Positions 17,350-26,488 of a stretch of 64,000 nucleotides of DNA are shown here, in pieces. This DNA is from Siccibacter turicensis LMG 23730. GTDB lineage: Bacteria; Pseudomonadota; Gammaproteobacteria; Enterobacterales; Enterobacteriaceae. The notes under the pieces were generated by a model. It searched no databases. It was given only the letters and a program-made list of their open reading frames with translations, and was not told the origin of the DNA. Position 1 is the first letter of the stretch. Every line of letters begins with the position of its first letter. The position numbers and the translations under genes are program-made. The stretch is taken from positions 197,596 through 261,595 of the forward strand of contig NZ_AWFZ01000030.1 in assembly GCF_000463155.2 (NCBI RefSeq). Reading direction: 5' to 3'.

Positions 17350-17393
17350 GCGGGGGATATTTTTTCTATTTGTTACGGACGGGTATATTCCTC

Positions 17394-19679
17394 ATGAATC
17401 AGAGTCTGCTGGTGACTAAGCGTGACGGCGCCAAAGAGCGCATTAACCTCGATAAAATCCATCGCGTGCTGGACTGGGCGGCGGAAGGGCTGGAAAACGT
17501 CTCTGTTTCGCAGGTTGAGTTACGCTCGCACATCCAGTTTTATGACGGCATCAAAACCTCTGATATTCATGAAACCATTATCAAGGCAGCTGCCGACCTT
17601 ATCTCCCGCGATGCCCCGGATTATCAGTATCTGGCCGCACGCCTGGCGATTTTCCACCTGCGCAAAAAAGCCTACGGCCAGTTCGAGCCGCCGAAGCTGC
17701 ACGACCATGTCGTGAAAATGGTTGAGCTGGGTAAATATGACAGACATCTGCTGGAAGACTACTCCGTGGAAGAGTTCGAGCAGATGGACGGTTTTATCGA
17801 CCACTGGCGCGATATGAACTTCTCCTACGCCGCGGTGAAGCAGCTTGAAGGGAAATACCTGGTCCAGAACCGCGTCAGCGGTGAAATCTACGAGAGCGCG
17901 CAGTTCCTCTACATCCTGGTAGCGGCGTGCCTGTTCTCCGGCTACCCGCGCGAAACCCGTCTCGACTACGTGAAGCGTTTCTACGACGCGGTGTCGCTGT
18001 TTAAAATTTCGCTGCCGACCCCGATCATGTCCGGCGTGCGCACCCCGACCCGTCAGTTCAGCTCCTGTGTTCTGATCGAGTGCGGCGACAGCCTCGACTC
18101 CATCAACGCCACCTCCAGCGCGATCGTCAAGTACGTTTCTCAGCGCGCCGGTATCGGTATCAACGCCGGTCGCATCCGTGCGCTGGGTAGCCCGATCCGC
18201 GGCGGTGAAGCGTTCCACACCGGCTGCGTACCCTTCTACAAGCACTTCCAGACCGCGGTGAAATCCTGCTCTCAGGGCGGCGTGCGCGGTGGTGCTGCGA
18301 CCCTGTTCTACCCGATGTGGCATCTGGAAGTGGAAAGCCTGCTGGTACTGAAAAACAACCGTGGTACCGATGCCAACCGCGTGCGTCACATGGACTACGG
18401 CGTGCAGATCAACAAGCTGATGTACACCCGCCTGCTGAAGGGCGAGGACATCACCCTGTTCAGCCCGTCTGACGTGCCTGGCCTGTACGACGCCTTCTTC
18501 GCGGATCAGGATGAGTTCGAACGCCTGTACGTGAAATACGAAAAAGACGACAGCATTCGCAAGCAGCGCGTGAAGGCCGTGGATCTCTTCTCCCTGATGA
18601 TGCAGGAGCGTGCCTCCACCGGCCGTATCTACATTCAGAACGTTGACCACTGCAACACCCACAGCCCGTTCGACCCGGTGATTGCACCGGTACGCCAGTC
18701 CAACCTGTGCCTTGAGATCGCCCTGCCGACCAAGCCGCTGGACGACGTGAACGACGAAAACGGCGAAATCGCCCTGTGCACCCTCTCCGCCTTTAACCTC
18801 GGCGCGATTGAGAGCCTGGACGAACTCGAAGAGCTGGCTACCCTTGCGGTACGTGCGCTGGATGCTCTGCTGGACTACCAGGACTACCCGATCCTCGCCG
18901 CCAAACGCGGTGCGATGGGCCGTCGTACCCTGGGTATCGGCGTTATCAACTACGCCTACTACCTGGCGAAGCACGGCGTGCGTTACTCCGACGGCAGCGC
19001 CAACAACCTGACCCACAAAACCTTCGAAGCAATTCAGTATTACCTGCTGAAAGCCTCGAACGAGCTGGCAAAAGAGCAAGGCGCCTGCCCGTGGTTCAAC
19101 GAAACCACCTACAGCAAAGGCATTCTGCCGATCGACACCTATAAAAAGGATCTCGACGCAATTGCCAACGAGCCGCTGCACTTTGACTGGGAAGCCCTGC
19201 GCGAATCCATCAAGACCCACGGCCTGCGCAACTCCACGCTCTCTGCCCTGATGCCGTCTGAGACCTCCTCGCAGATCTCTAACGCCACCAACGGCATCGA
19301 GCCGCCGCGCGGCCACGTCAGCATCAAGGCTTCCAAAGACGGCATCCTGCGTCAGGTGGTGCCAGAGTACGAGCGTCTGAAAGACCAGTACGAACTGCTG
19401 TGGGACATGCCGAACAACGACGGCTACCTGCAGCTGGTAGGTCTGATGCAGAAATTCATCGACCAGTCGATCTCGTCCAACACCAACTACGACCCGACGC
19501 GCTTTGCGTCAGGTAAGGTGCCGATGCAGCAGCTGCTTAAAGATCTGCTCACCGCCTATAAGTTTGGCGTGAAGACCCTCTACTACCAGAACACCCGTGA
19601 CGGTGCAGAGGATGCCCAGGACGATCTGGCCCCGTCCATTCAGGACGACGGCTGCGAAAGCGGCGCATGTAAGATCTGA
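17394..19679 (+). CDS. nrdA: Ribonucleoside-diphosphate reductase 1, alpha subunit
   Basis: 761 residues, exactly the E. coli length. Class Ia catalytic subunit; reduces NDPs to dNDPs. An N-terminal ATP-cone (~5-95) senses ATP/dATP. Key residues are present: the redox Cys pair ('RQFSSCVLIECGD' and 'EIALCTLSAFNLG'), the thiyl-radical Cys in 'QSNLCLEIALP', and the C-terminal relay pair Cys754/Cys759 in 'GCESGACKI'. It is first gene of nrdA-nrdB-yfaE. The 158-base gap to nrdB holds a hairpin and an inverted repeat pair. Confidence 0.98.
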   Translation: MNQSLLVTKRDGAKERINLDKIHRVLDWAAEGLENVSVSQVELRSHIQFYDGIKTSDIHETIIKAAADLISRDAPDYQYLAARLAIFHLRKKAYGQFEPPKLHDHVVKMVELGKYDRHLLEDYSVEEFEQMDGFIDHWRDMNFSYAAVKQLEGKYLVQNRVSGEIYESAQFLYILVAACLFSGYPRETRLDYVKRFYDAVSLFKISLPTPIMSGVRTPTRQFSSCVLIECGDSLDSINATSSAIVKYVSQRAGIGINAGRIRALGSPIRGGEAFHTGCVPFYKHFQTAVKSCSQGGVRGGAATLFYPMWHLEVESLLVLKNNRGTDANRVRHMDYGVQINKLMYTRLLKGEDITLFSPSDVPGLYDAFFADQDEFERLYVKYEKDDSIRKQRVKAVDLFSLMMQERASTGRIYIQNVDHCNTHSPFDPVIAPVRQSNLCLEIALPTKPLDDVNDENGEIALCTLSAFNLGAIESLDELEELATLAVRALDALLDYQDYPILAAKRGAMGRRTLGIGVINYAYYLAKHGVRYSDGSANNLTHKTFEAIQYYLLKASNELAKEQGACPWFNETTYSKGILPIDTYKKDLDAIANEPLHFDWEALRESIKTHGLRNSTLSALMPSETSSQISNATNGIEPPRGHVSIKASKDGILRQVVPEYERLKDQYELLWDMPNNDGYLQLVGLMQKFIDQSISSNTNYDPTRFASGKVPMQQLLKDLLTAYKFGVKTLYYQNTRDGAEDAQDDLAPSIQDDGCESGACKI

Positions 19680-19686
19680 TTATGCG

Positions 19687-19704
19687 GGGCGGGGAAACCC
19701 GCCC
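19687..19704 (+). other. Hairpin after nrdA
   Basis: GGGCGGG / CCCGCCC stem with a GAAA tetraloop, seven bases after the nrdA stop. Without a U-run it probably protects or attenuates the nrdA-nrdB transcript rather than ending it. Confidence 0.5.
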
Positions 19705-19719
19705 TGTTATTGTTAAGGC

Positions 19720-19800
19720 GGCAGGTGCGCTTCGCTTACCTGTCCTACGAGAATAATCGCAACATCAGGACGTAGGGTGGATAAACGAAGCGCATCCACC
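19720..19800. repeat. Inverted pair of REP-like repeats between nrdA and nrdB
   Basis: Two 29-base copies of the same element in opposite orientation: 19720-19748 (core GCGCTTCGCTTACC) and 19772-19800 (core GGATAAACGAAGCGC), 23 bases apart. The copies can fold on each other into a long stem. A third copy lies at 377-405. This resembles BIME-type paired palindromes. Confidence 0.65.
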
Positions 19801-19837
19801 GTTAACGCAGAGTTGTTTGCAGACAGGATTCACTCCC

Positions 19838-20968
19838 ATGGCTTACACCACCTTTTCACAGACCAAAAATGACCAGTTGCTCGAACCGATGTTCTTTGGT
19901 CAGTCGGTAAACGTGGCTCGCTACGATCAGCAAAAATACGACATCTTCGAAAAGCTCATCGAGAAACAGCTCTCCTTTTTCTGGCGTCCGGAAGAAGTGG
20001 ACGTGTCCCGCGATCGCATCGATTATCAGGCGCTGCCGGAGCACGAAAAACACATCTTCATCAGCAACCTGAAATACCAGACGCTGCTGGACTCCATTCA
20101 GGGCCGCAGCCCGAACGTGGCGCTGCTGCCGCTGATTTCGATTCCGGAACTGGAAACCTGGGTTGAAACCTGGGCGTTCTCCGAGACCATCCACTCGCGC
20201 TCCTACACCCATATCATCCGCAACATCGTCAACGATCCGGCGGTGGTGTTCGATGACATTGTGAACAACGAGCAGATCCTCAAGCGCGCGGAAGGCATCG
20301 CCCACTACTACGACGATCTGATCGAGATGACCAGCTACTGGCATCTGCTGGGCGAAGGCACCCACAGCGTGAACGGCAAAACCGTTACCGTGAACCTGCA
20401 CGAGCTGAAGAAGAAGCTCTACCTGTGCCTGATGAGCGTGAACGCGCTGGAAGCGATCCGCTTCTACGTCTCCTTCGCCTGCTCCTTTGCGTTCGCCGAG
20501 CGCGAACTGATGGAAGGCAACGCCAAAATTATCCGCCTCATCGCCCGCGACGAAGCGCTGCACCTGACCGGCACCCAGCATATGCTGAACCTGCTGCGCA
20601 GCGGCGTGGATGACCCGGAGATGGCGCAGATCGCCGAAGAGTGCAAGCAGGAGAGCTACGACCTGTTCGTGCTGGCCGCGCAGCAGGAGAAAGAGTGGGC
20701 GGAATACCTGTTCAAAGACGGGTCGATGATTGGCCTGAACAAGGACATTCTCTGCCAGTACGTCGAGTACATCACCAACATCCGTATGCAGGCGGTGGGC
20801 CTCGATCTGCCGTTCCAGACGCGCTCTAACCCGATTCCGTGGATCAACACCTGGCTGGTGTCCGATAACGTCCAGGTTGCGCCGCAGGAAGTGGAAGTGA
20901 GCTCCTATCTGGTGGGTCAGATTGACTCCGAAGTGAACACTGACGACCTCAGCGATTTCCAGCTCTGA
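19838..20968 (+). CDS. nrdB: Ribonucleoside-diphosphate reductase 1, beta subunit
   Basis: 376 residues from [12 protein letters not shown], as in E. coli; an in-frame Met seven codons upstream is not conserved. It houses the diferric-tyrosyl radical cofactor. The radical Tyr is in '[16 protein letters not shown]', with the iron ligands Glu/His of 'SETIH' and the second EX2H pair in '[11 protein letters not shown]'. The C-terminal 'DDLSDFQL' tail docks into NrdA. The yfaE ATG follows three bases after the stop. Confidence 0.98.
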   Translation: MAYTTFSQTKNDQLLEPMFFGQSVNVARYDQQKYDIFEKLIEKQLSFFWRPEEVDVSRDRIDYQALPEHEKHIFISNLKYQTLLDSIQGRSPNVALLPLISIPELETWVETWAFSETIHSRSYTHIIRNIVNDPAVVFDDIVNNEQILKRAEGIAHYYDDLIEMTSYWHLLGEGTHSVNGKTVTVNLHELKKKLYLCLMSVNALEAIRFYVSFACSFAFAERELMEGNAKIIRLIARDEALHLTGTQHMLNLLRSGVDDPEMAQIAEECKQESYDLFVLAAQQEKEWAEYLFKDGSMIGLNKDILCQYVEYITNIRMQAVGLDLPFQTRSNPIPWINTWLVSDNVQVAPQEVEVSSYLVGQIDSEVNTDDLSDFQL

Positions 20969-20971
20969 GTC

Positions 20972-21229
20972 ATGATTAACCGCATTACCTTACGCCTCTC
21001 CGGCGCGCAGCTTGAATGTCTGGAAGAGCACCCTTCCCTGCTGCTGGCGCTGGAATCTCATAAGGTGCCGGTGGAGTATCAGTGCCGCGAGGGATATTGC
21101 GGTTCGTGCCGCACGCGTCTGGTGTCGGGGGAAGTGACCTGGCTTAGCGAGCCGCTGGCGTTTATCGAACCGGGTGACATTCTTCCCTGCTGCTGTAAAG
21201 CGCAGGGCGATATCGAAATCGAACTGTAA
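20972..21229 (+). CDS. yfaE: 2Fe-2S ferredoxin YfaE, maintenance of NrdB cofactor
   Basis: 85 residues (E. coli 84). Plant-type ferredoxin fold with the cluster cysteines of 'YQCREGYCGSCRTRL' (CX4CX2C) and the fourth in 'LPCCCKAQGD'. In E. coli YfaE supplies electrons to rebuild the diferric-tyrosyl cofactor of NrdB. Its coupling to nrdB by a three-base gap supports the same role. Confidence 0.96.
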   Translation: MINRITLRLSGAQLECLEEHPSLLLALESHKVPVEYQCREGYCGSCRTRLVSGEVTWLSEPLAFIEPGDILPCCCKAQGDIEIEL

Positions 21230-21230
21230 A

Positions 21231-21261
21231 AAAAGGCGGACCTTAGGGTCCGCCTTTTTAT
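21231..21261. terminator. Bidirectional terminator between yfaE and glpT
   Basis: A-run, AAGGCGGACC, loop TTAG, GGTCCGCCTT, T-run, squeezed between two convergent stop codons. The perfect ten-base stem works for both the nrd operon and glpT. Confidence 0.9.
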
Positions 21262-22614
21262 TTAGCCGCGCTTCGCGGCAATCTCCTGATGGTGTCGGCG
21301 TTCGCCAATCATCACCACAATCAGCAGCAGCACCGCCAGCACGCTTCCGCCAATCATCACGATAAAGCCGCCGTCCCAGCCGAAGAAGTCAACGGTATAG
21401 CCGACGATAGCGCTGGCCGCGACCGAGCCACCAAGGTAGCCGAACAGACCGGTAAAGCCTGCCGCCGTCCCCGCCGCTTTCTTCGGTGCCAGCTCCAGCG
21501 CATGGAGGCCGATGAGCATGACCGGACCGTAGATCAGGAAGCCGATGACAATCATGCAGATCATGTCGACGTGCGGGTTGCCCGGCGGGTTCAGCCAGTA
21601 CACCACAGTGGCGATGGTCACCAGCGTCATGAAGAACACTCCCGTCGCTCCACGGTTGCCGCGGAAGACTTTGTCCGACATCCAGCCGCACAGCAGGGTT
21701 CCTGGAATACCGGCGTACTCGTAGAGGAAGTAGGCCCAGGAGGATTTATCCAGCGCGAAGTGCTTCACTTCCTTCAGATAGGTCGGTGACCAGTCGAGAA
21801 TGCCGTAGCGCAACAGATAGACAAACACGTTAGCAATGGCGATGTACCACAGCAGCTTGTTAGGCAGCACGTACTGCATGAAAATCTGCTTCGCCGTCAG
21901 CTCTTCTTCGTTTTTGTCGCTGTAATCGTCCGGATAGTCATTCTTATACTCTTCAATCGGCGGCAGGCCGCAGGATTGAGGGGTATCGCGCATCAGCGCA
22001 AAGGCGATCAGCGCGACCACAATGGCGGCAAACGCCGGCATGTAGAGCGCCGCTTTCCAGTCGTTAAACCAGGCCATACCGAGCAGGAACAGCAGAGGCG
22101 GAATACCGCCGCCGACGTTATGCGCACAGTTCCACACCGACACGATACCGCCGCGCTCTTTCTGCGACCACCAGTGCACCATGGTACGTCCGCATGGCGG
22201 CCACCCCATGCCCTGGAACCAGCCGCACAGGAACAGCAGCACGAACATCACCGCAATGCTGGACGTTGCCCAGGGCACAAAGCCCATGAACAGCATCACC
22301 GCTGCCGCGAGGATCAGCCCGGCCGGCAGGAAAACGCGCGGATTCGAGCGATCCGACACCGAGCCCATGATGAATTTGGAAAAACCGTACGCAATAGAGA
22401 TACCCGACAGCGCAAAACCAAGATCGCCGCGCGAGAAGCCCTGCTCGATCAAATAAGGCATTGCCAGGGCAAAGTTTTTGCGTACCAGATAGTAGGCTGC
22501 ATAGCCAAAGAAAATCCCCATGAAGATCTGCCAGCGCAGGCGACGGTAGAGCGGATCGACCTGTCCGTCTGGCAGTCGCGATTTATGGGGTGCAGGTTGA
22601 AAAATACCGATCAT
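21262..22614 (-). CDS. glpT: Glycerol-3-phosphate/phosphate antiporter GlpT
   Basis: 450 residues from [14 protein letters not shown], chosen because a GGAGG lies six bases upstream and E. coli starts there; a longer in-frame start exists but is unconserved. MFS organophosphate:phosphate antiporter with 12 TM helices; substrate-site Arg45 is in '[15 protein letters not shown]', and the family stretch '[19 protein letters not shown]' is present. It also imports fosfomycin. In E. coli glpQ follows it and glpABC diverge from it; neither is here, so GlpT must feed G3P to enzymes encoded elsewhere. Confidence 0.97.
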   Translation of the reverse strand: MIGIFQPAPHKSRLPDGQVDPLYRRLRWQIFMGIFFGYAAYYLVRKNFALAMPYLIEQGFSRGDLGFALSGISIAYGFSKFIMGSVSDRSNPRVFLPAGLILAAAVMLFMGFVPWATSSIAVMFVLLFLCGWFQGMGWPPCGRTMVHWWSQKERGGIVSVWNCAHNVGGGIPPLLFLLGMAWFNDWKAALYMPAFAAIVVALIAFALMRDTPQSCGLPPIEEYKNDYPDDYSDKNEEELTAKQIFMQYVLPNKLLWYIAIANVFVYLLRYGILDWSPTYLKEVKHFALDKSSWAYFLYEYAGIPGTLLCGWMSDKVFRGNRGATGVFFMTLVTIATVVYWLNPPGNPHVDMICMIVIGFLIYGPVMLIGLHALELAPKKAAGTAAGFTGLFGYLGGSVAASAIVGYTVDFFGWDGGFIVMIGGSVLAVLLLIVVMIGERRHHQEIAAKRG

Positions 22615-22780
22615 TAAGCCTCCGGGGCCATTGTTATTATCGTCAGCGAAAGCGCTCAGTAACACGTCGCTTTTGGTAAACAAAAGCAAGGCAATGTTAG
22701 CAAAAGTCAGCGAATGTTACTGTGAAATGACACGCGGAATGTTACATATTTAAGACAAAAGAACAAAAAAGCGCATCAGA
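22615..22780 (-). promoter_or_regulatory. glpT upstream control region
   Basis: Contains three direct AATGTTA(C/G) repeats at 22693-22700, 22713-22720 and 22739-22746 that resemble ATGTTCG half-sites of the GlpR operator, and a TGTGA at 22721-22725 that could be half of a CRP site. Control by GlpR and CRP is known for E. coli glpTQ; here it is an inference from partial matches. Confidence 0.35.
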
Positions 22781-22821
22781 TCACGCTTTTTGCTCGTAAA
22801 CGCGCATTAACGAAGGAGCAT

Positions 22822-22887
22822 ATGAAAGGAAAAAAGGCGGTAAAAAAGGGAATTGAGGGAATTTCCCGCGCCAGCGCGCGGGAATAG
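22822..22887 (+). CDS. Possible 21-residue small basic protein
   Basis: A short frame with a good Shine-Dalgarno (AAGGAG, six bases before the ATG), encoding a Lys-rich peptide beginning MKGKKAVKKGIEG and ending RASARE. Its stop codon lies just behind a nine-base-stem hairpin (22863-22884). It sits where E. coli has glpABC, between glpT and yfaY. I recognise no homologue. It could equally be a chance frame over the yfaY terminator. Confidence 0.25.
   Translation: MKGKKAVKKGIEGISRASARE
22863..22884 (-). terminator. Hairpin downstream of yfaY
   Basis: TTCCCGCGC / GCGCGGGAA with a four-base loop, 12 bases past the yfaY stop. On the minus strand it is followed by a pyrimidine-rich stretch with TTTTTT about 20 bases on, so termination is plausible but not strong. 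Confidence 0.5.
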
Positions 22888-22895
22888 CGGCACGC

Positions 22896-24092
22896 TTAAA
22901 GCGCGAAACGCTCGATAACGCGCACCCAGCCGTGGCCCTGTGTGATGTCGTCGCCGTTGAGCAGGCGACGCAGCATGTTCTGCGCAATCATCGAGGCCAC
23001 CGCCTGACGAACCGGCAAACGGTGATGGCCCAGGCTGAGCTGCACGCGAATCGCCCTGCTCCCCGCCTCGCTGTGGATCGCGAACAGCAGGGTCTCCTCC
23101 TGCTGGGCACCCACCACCAGCGCCAGCGCATCGTCGGCCCCTTCGGAGAGCGCTCGCGCCCGGGCGGCGATTTCCGGTAGGGTTTCGGTGCGCGCCGCCA
23201 GCACCTGCGAACTCTCAAGCGGCGCACCCGCCTGGTTCAGCTCCAGCGTCAGCATGCCGCCGGTAAACTGCTCGCTGACCACCAGACGCAGATCGCGCTC
23301 GCGCAGGCGGTCTGCCAGCTGCGCCGCCAGCCCTACGGTGCCCTCAAAAATCAGGCTCTCGCCCGCAACCTGACGGACTTCCGGCCATAGGGCCTCCATT
23401 TCTGCCCGTTTACTGGCAGGCCCGGTCAGCTTCAGCTCAATGATTGGCATCGACGAGCGGTAGCCCATGACCACGCCTTCAGGCAGGTCGAGGTGATTCA
23501 GGCTCTGGGCCAGATCGCTTTCCGACCGGCCAAAGGTGGTGAGACGCAGGCAGACTGGCGGCGCCGGCAGTTCAAAGCGCTGCTGAATACGCGGAAGGAT
23601 CTCTTTCTCCACCATCACTTTGAACTCGGAAGGCACCCCCGGCGTGAAGAAAAAGGTGCAGCGGTTAAGCCGCAGCGCAAACCCGCAGGCGGTGCCCACC
23701 GGATTATCGAGCATCTCACTGCCCGCGGGGATCATCGCCTGCTTACGGTTGCTGGGTGCCATCACCCGACCGCGGCTTTCGAAGAAGCGCGTCATGTGCT
23801 CAAGCCAGGACGCCTGCAGCTCCAGCTCAACGCCGGCGGCACGGGCGGCGGCGAGTGCGCTGAGATCGTCGCTGGTAGGGCCAAGGCCGCCGTTGACGAT
23901 CACCACATCGGCTTCGGTGCTGCGCTCCTGCAGAATGGTAATCAGGCTGTCGAGGGCATCACCGACGGTGTTGCGGCGCGTAAGGGGCAGGCCACGTTCG
24001 AACAGGAAATCGGCAAGCCATGCCGCGTTGGTGTCAACGATTTGCCCGTGCAGGACTTCATCGCCGGTGGAGAGCATTTCTACGGTTAACAT
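22896..24092 (-). CDS. yfaY: CinA-like protein YfaY
   Basis: 398 residues from MLTVEMLSTGDEVL (E. coli 400). Residues ~1-170 form the MoaB/MogA-like COG1058 domain ('STGDEVLHGQIVDTNAAWLA', 'VIVNGGLGPTSDDLSALA'), found in CinA and in NMN/FAD-type pyrophosphatases. The C-terminal half resembles the CinA deamidase domain but appears degenerate. The E. coli protein lacks NMN deamidase activity as far as I recall, and its physiological role is not settled. It is followed downstream on the same strand by glpT; yfaZ lies upstream. Confidence 0.9.
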   Translation of the reverse strand: MLTVEMLSTGDEVLHGQIVDTNAAWLADFLFERGLPLTRRNTVGDALDSLITILQERSTEADVVIVNGGLGPTSDDLSALAAARAAGVELELQASWLEHMTRFFESRGRVMAPSNRKQAMIPAGSEMLDNPVGTACGFALRLNRCTFFFTPGVPSEFKVMVEKEILPRIQQRFELPAPPVCLRLTTFGRSESDLAQSLNHLDLPEGVVMGYRSSMPIIELKLTGPASKRAEMEALWPEVRQVAGESLIFEGTVGLAAQLADRLRERDLRLVVSEQFTGGMLTLELNQAGAPLESSQVLAARTETLPEIAARARALSEGADDALALVVGAQQEETLLFAIHSEAGSRAIRVQLSLGHHRLPVRQAVASMIAQNMLRRLLNGDDITQGHGWVRVIERFAL

Positions 24093-24156
24093 CGACTTAC
24101 TCCGCATAGAGTGAAGGCTCTACTATAGCGCAAGGCGACGTCGGGGAAAGGAGAAA

Positions 24157-24178
24157 CCGGCGCGGGTTGCCGCGCCGG
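24157..24178 (-). terminator. yfaZ terminator hairpin
   Basis: Perfect nine-base stem CCGGCGCGG / CCGCGCCGG with a GTTG loop, directly after the yfaZ stop; followed on the minus strand by TTTCTCC. Confidence 0.65.
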
Positions 24179-24184
24179 GGAAAA

Positions 24185-24727
24185 TCAGAAGGAGACGCTG
24201 CCGCCGACATAGGGGCCGTCAGCCACGGCGTTGTCGCGATCGCCATCCTTGCCGGCGAGGTTGATATAGCGATAGCCCGCTTCGATGCTGATAGGACGCA
24301 TCACGGTCCAGCGCACGCCCGCGTTAGCCTCTTCGTAATCCTTCACGCCGCTTGAGAGAGAATCCGGGGAGTAATAGTACTCGCCGAACAGGCGGAAGCT
24401 GTCGGTCAGCGGCCACTGCAGGCCCCCGCCCACCGCGGCGGCATAGCCTTCATCACCGGATTTCGGGTTCAGGTAGATGCCTTTTCCGCCCATGGTCGCC
24501 AGCAGCGGCCCCAGCGGCAGGTTCAGTCCCAGACCCAGACCCGCGATGTCGCCATCGTCATCGTTGTGCGCCCAGTTGCCGCTCAGCGCCAGCCCGGTGG
24601 TGTCGGTGCCAAAGCCCACGCCGATATTGGTGTACTCTTTGCCCGCCTGAGCATTCACGCTAAGTGCGCTGGCGTAGCCTGAAACAAACAGTAAGCTGGC
24701 GACACCAGCAAGCACGACTTTTTTCAT
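24185..24727 (-). CDS. yfaZ: YfaZ family outer-membrane beta-barrel protein
   Basis: 180 residues, the E. coli length. A 21-residue signal peptide ends at 'GYASA'. The rest is a chain of amphipathic beta strands ('YTNIGVGFGTDTTGLALSGNW', 'LRLFGEYYYSPDSL'-like, 'ISIEAGYRYINLAG') ending in the C-terminal Phe ('GGSVSF') typical of outer-membrane barrels. Function is unknown in all species I know of. Confidence 0.93.
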   Translation of the reverse strand: MKKVVLAGVASLLFVSGYASALSVNAQAGKEYTNIGVGFGTDTTGLALSGNWAHNDDDGDIAGLGLGLNLPLGPLLATMGGKGIYLNPKSGDEGYAAAVGGGLQWPLTDSFRLFGEYYYSPDSLSSGVKDYEEANAGVRWTVMRPISIEAGYRYINLAGKDGDRDNAVADGPYVGGSVSF

Positions 24728-24994
24728 TTGGATTCTCTTTTATAAAACTCACGATCAATGTGTGTCGGCATTGTACCGTTGCGCTTGTTCCTTTCAAGAC
24801 GCGATAAGCGCACTTTACCCGGCGGATTGTAAGGAATTGAAACCTGCGGCTGCGTCTGAAAGGCGGCAGGCATTCCTGTAATAGAAAGAGCCAAATTGCC
24901 CTCGATCATGCGGAACGTTACCGTGCTGTGCATAAATTCAAACGGTTCACAGCACTGAGCGATGACGCTCCCTACTCTCCGTCGAGGAACAATG
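24728..24994. other. yfaZ-katA divergent region
   Basis: 267 bases between the divergent yfaZ and katA. A GAGG Shine-Dalgarno precedes the tandem ATGATG of katA. I looked for an OxyR-type ATAG-N7-CTAT array and did not find a convincing one. Confidence 0.4.
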
Positions 24995-26443
24995 ATGAAT
25001 AAGAAAGGATTAACCACCGCCTCAGGCGCCCCGGTTGCGCATAACAATAACGTGGCAACCGCCGGCCCACGCGGCCCGATGCTGCTTCAGGACGTCTGGT
25101 TCCTGGAAAAGCTGGCGCATTTTGACCGGGAAGTGATTCCCGAGCGCCGTATGCATGCCAAAGGCTCTGCCGCCTACGGCACCTTTACCGTGACCCACGA
25201 CATCACCGCCTGGACCCGGGCGAAGATCTTCTCTGAGGTGGGTAAGAAAACCGACCTGTTCCTGCGCTTCTCCACCGTGGCCGGTGAGCGCGGTGCCGCC
25301 GACGCCGAGCGCGATATCCGCGGCTTCTCCATCAAGTTCTATACCGAAGAGGGCAACTGGGATCTGGTGGGCAACAACACCCCGGTCTTCTACCTGCGCG
25401 ATCCGCTGAAGTTCCCGGATCTCAACCACGTGGTAAAACGCGACCCGCGCACCAACCTGCGCAACCCGACGTATAAATGGGATTTCTTCTCGCACCTGCC
25501 GGAGTCACTGCACCAGCTGACCATTGACTTCAGCGACCGCGGCCTGCCGCGCTCGTACCGTCATATGCACGGCTTCGGCAGCCACACCTTCAGCTTTATC
25601 AACAGCGACAACGAGCGCTTCTGGGTGAAGTTCCACCTGAAGTCGGCGCAGGGCATTGCCAACCTGATGGATGACGAGGCGAAACGTCTGGTGGCTGAGG
25701 ATCGCGAGAGCTCCCAGCGCGACCTGTTCGACAGCATCGAAAACGGCGACTTCCCGCGCTGGACCTTCTACGTGCAGATCATGCCGGAAGCGGACGCCTC
25801 CCGCGTGCCGTACAACCCGTTCGACCTGACCAAAGTCTGGCCGCACGGCGACTACCCGCTGATTGAAGTGGGCCAGCTGGAACTGAACCGCAACCCGGAT
25901 AACTACTTTGCCGAAGTGGAACAGGTGGCGATGTCGCCGGCCAACATCGTGCCGGGTATCGGCTTCTCGCCGGACCGCATGCTGCAGGGGCGTCTGTTCT
26001 CCTACGGGGACGCGCACCGCTACCGTCTCGGCGTTAATCATCATCAGATCCCGGTGAACAAACCGCGCTGCCCGTTCCATAACTATCACCGCGACGGCGC
26101 AATGCGCGTGGACGGGAACAGCGGCAACGGCCCAACCTACGAGCCGAACAGCTTCGGCGTGTTCCAGGAGCAGCCGGACTACAGCGAGCCGCCGCTGTCG
26201 CTGGAAGGGGCTGCCGACCACTGGAACCACCGGGAAGACACCGACTACTTCAGCCAGCCGCGTAAGCTGTTTGCGCTGATTGGTGAGGAGGAGCGTCAGC
26301 GTATGTACCGCCGCATCGCCGATGATATGAAGTCGATTCCTGAGTTTATTCAGCAGCGTCAGATCGGCCTGTTCAGCGAAGTGGATCCGGCCTACGGCGC
26401 CGGGATTGCCGCGGCGCTGGACGCGATTAAAAACGCCCGATAA
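24995..26443 (+). CDS. katA: Monofunctional haem catalase, clade 3 (KatA type)
   Basis: 482 residues from [11 protein letters not shown]; an ATG one codon earlier is also possible, but the GAGG is better spaced for the second. Small-subunit catalase, not the KatE or KatG type of E. coli K-12. Catalytic His54 ('[12 protein letters not shown]') and Asn127 ('[12 protein letters not shown]') and proximal haem ligand Tyr337 ('[14 protein letters not shown]') are all present. It lacks a signal peptide, so it is cytosolic. It sits at the edge of the block replacing nudI-arn-pmrD, followed by its own terminator. Confidence 0.95.
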   Translation: MNKKGLTTASGAPVAHNNNVATAGPRGPMLLQDVWFLEKLAHFDREVIPERRMHAKGSAAYGTFTVTHDITAWTRAKIFSEVGKKTDLFLRFSTVAGERGAADAERDIRGFSIKFYTEEGNWDLVGNNTPVFYLRDPLKFPDLNHVVKRDPRTNLRNPTYKWDFFSHLPESLHQLTIDFSDRGLPRSYRHMHGFGSHTFSFINSDNERFWVKFHLKSAQGIANLMDDEAKRLVAEDRESSQRDLFDSIENGDFPRWTFYVQIMPEADASRVPYNPFDLTKVWPHGDYPLIEVGQLELNRNPDNYFAEVEQVAMSPANIVPGIGFSPDRMLQGRLFSYGDAHRYRLGVNHHQIPVNKPRCPFHNYHRDGAMRVDGNSGNGPTYEPNSFGVFQEQPDYSEPPLSLEGAADHWNHREDTDYFSQPRKLFALIGEEERQRMYRRIADDMKSIPEFIQQRQIGLFSEVDPAYGAGIAAALDAIKNAR

Positions 26444-26455
26444 CGGCGAGTGTGA

Positions 26456-26482
26456 CCCGACGGCATGACCGTCGGGTTTTTC
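26456..26482 (+). terminator. katA intrinsic terminator
   Basis: CCCGACGG / CCGTCGGG stem, five-base loop, then TTTTTCTT; 12 bases past the katA stop, between the convergent katA and tctE. Confidence 0.9.
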
Positions 26483-26488
26483 TTGTTG

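Larger units (their letters stand above)
17097..17393 (+). promoter_or_regulatory. nrdAB control region
   Basis: AT-rich upstream region between the ubiG terminator and the nrdA start. It contains two NrdR-box-like palindromes (17262-17277, 17294-17309) and two perfect DnaA boxes (17310-17318, 17341-17349). E. coli nrdAB is likewise controlled by NrdR, DnaA and Fis. The gene starts at the ATG at 17394; an in-frame Met eight codons earlier is not conserved. Confidence 0.65.

Noticed and set aside
17520-19316. 598-codon minus-strand open frame opposite nrdA
   Set aside because: A shadow of highly biased nrdA codons; composition (His/Val/Arg-rich) and lack of motifs argue against a gene.
22774-22799. 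Palindrome AAAAAGCG..CGCTTTTT as a CRP site or terminator before glpT
   Set aside because: Only about 6 of 10 CRP half-site bases match, and as a terminator the stem is AT-rich with no gene ending there in the right direction.
24728-24994. OxyR operator in front of katA
   Set aside because: Only an isolated ATAG is visible; the four-part ATAG/CTAT spacing is not met.
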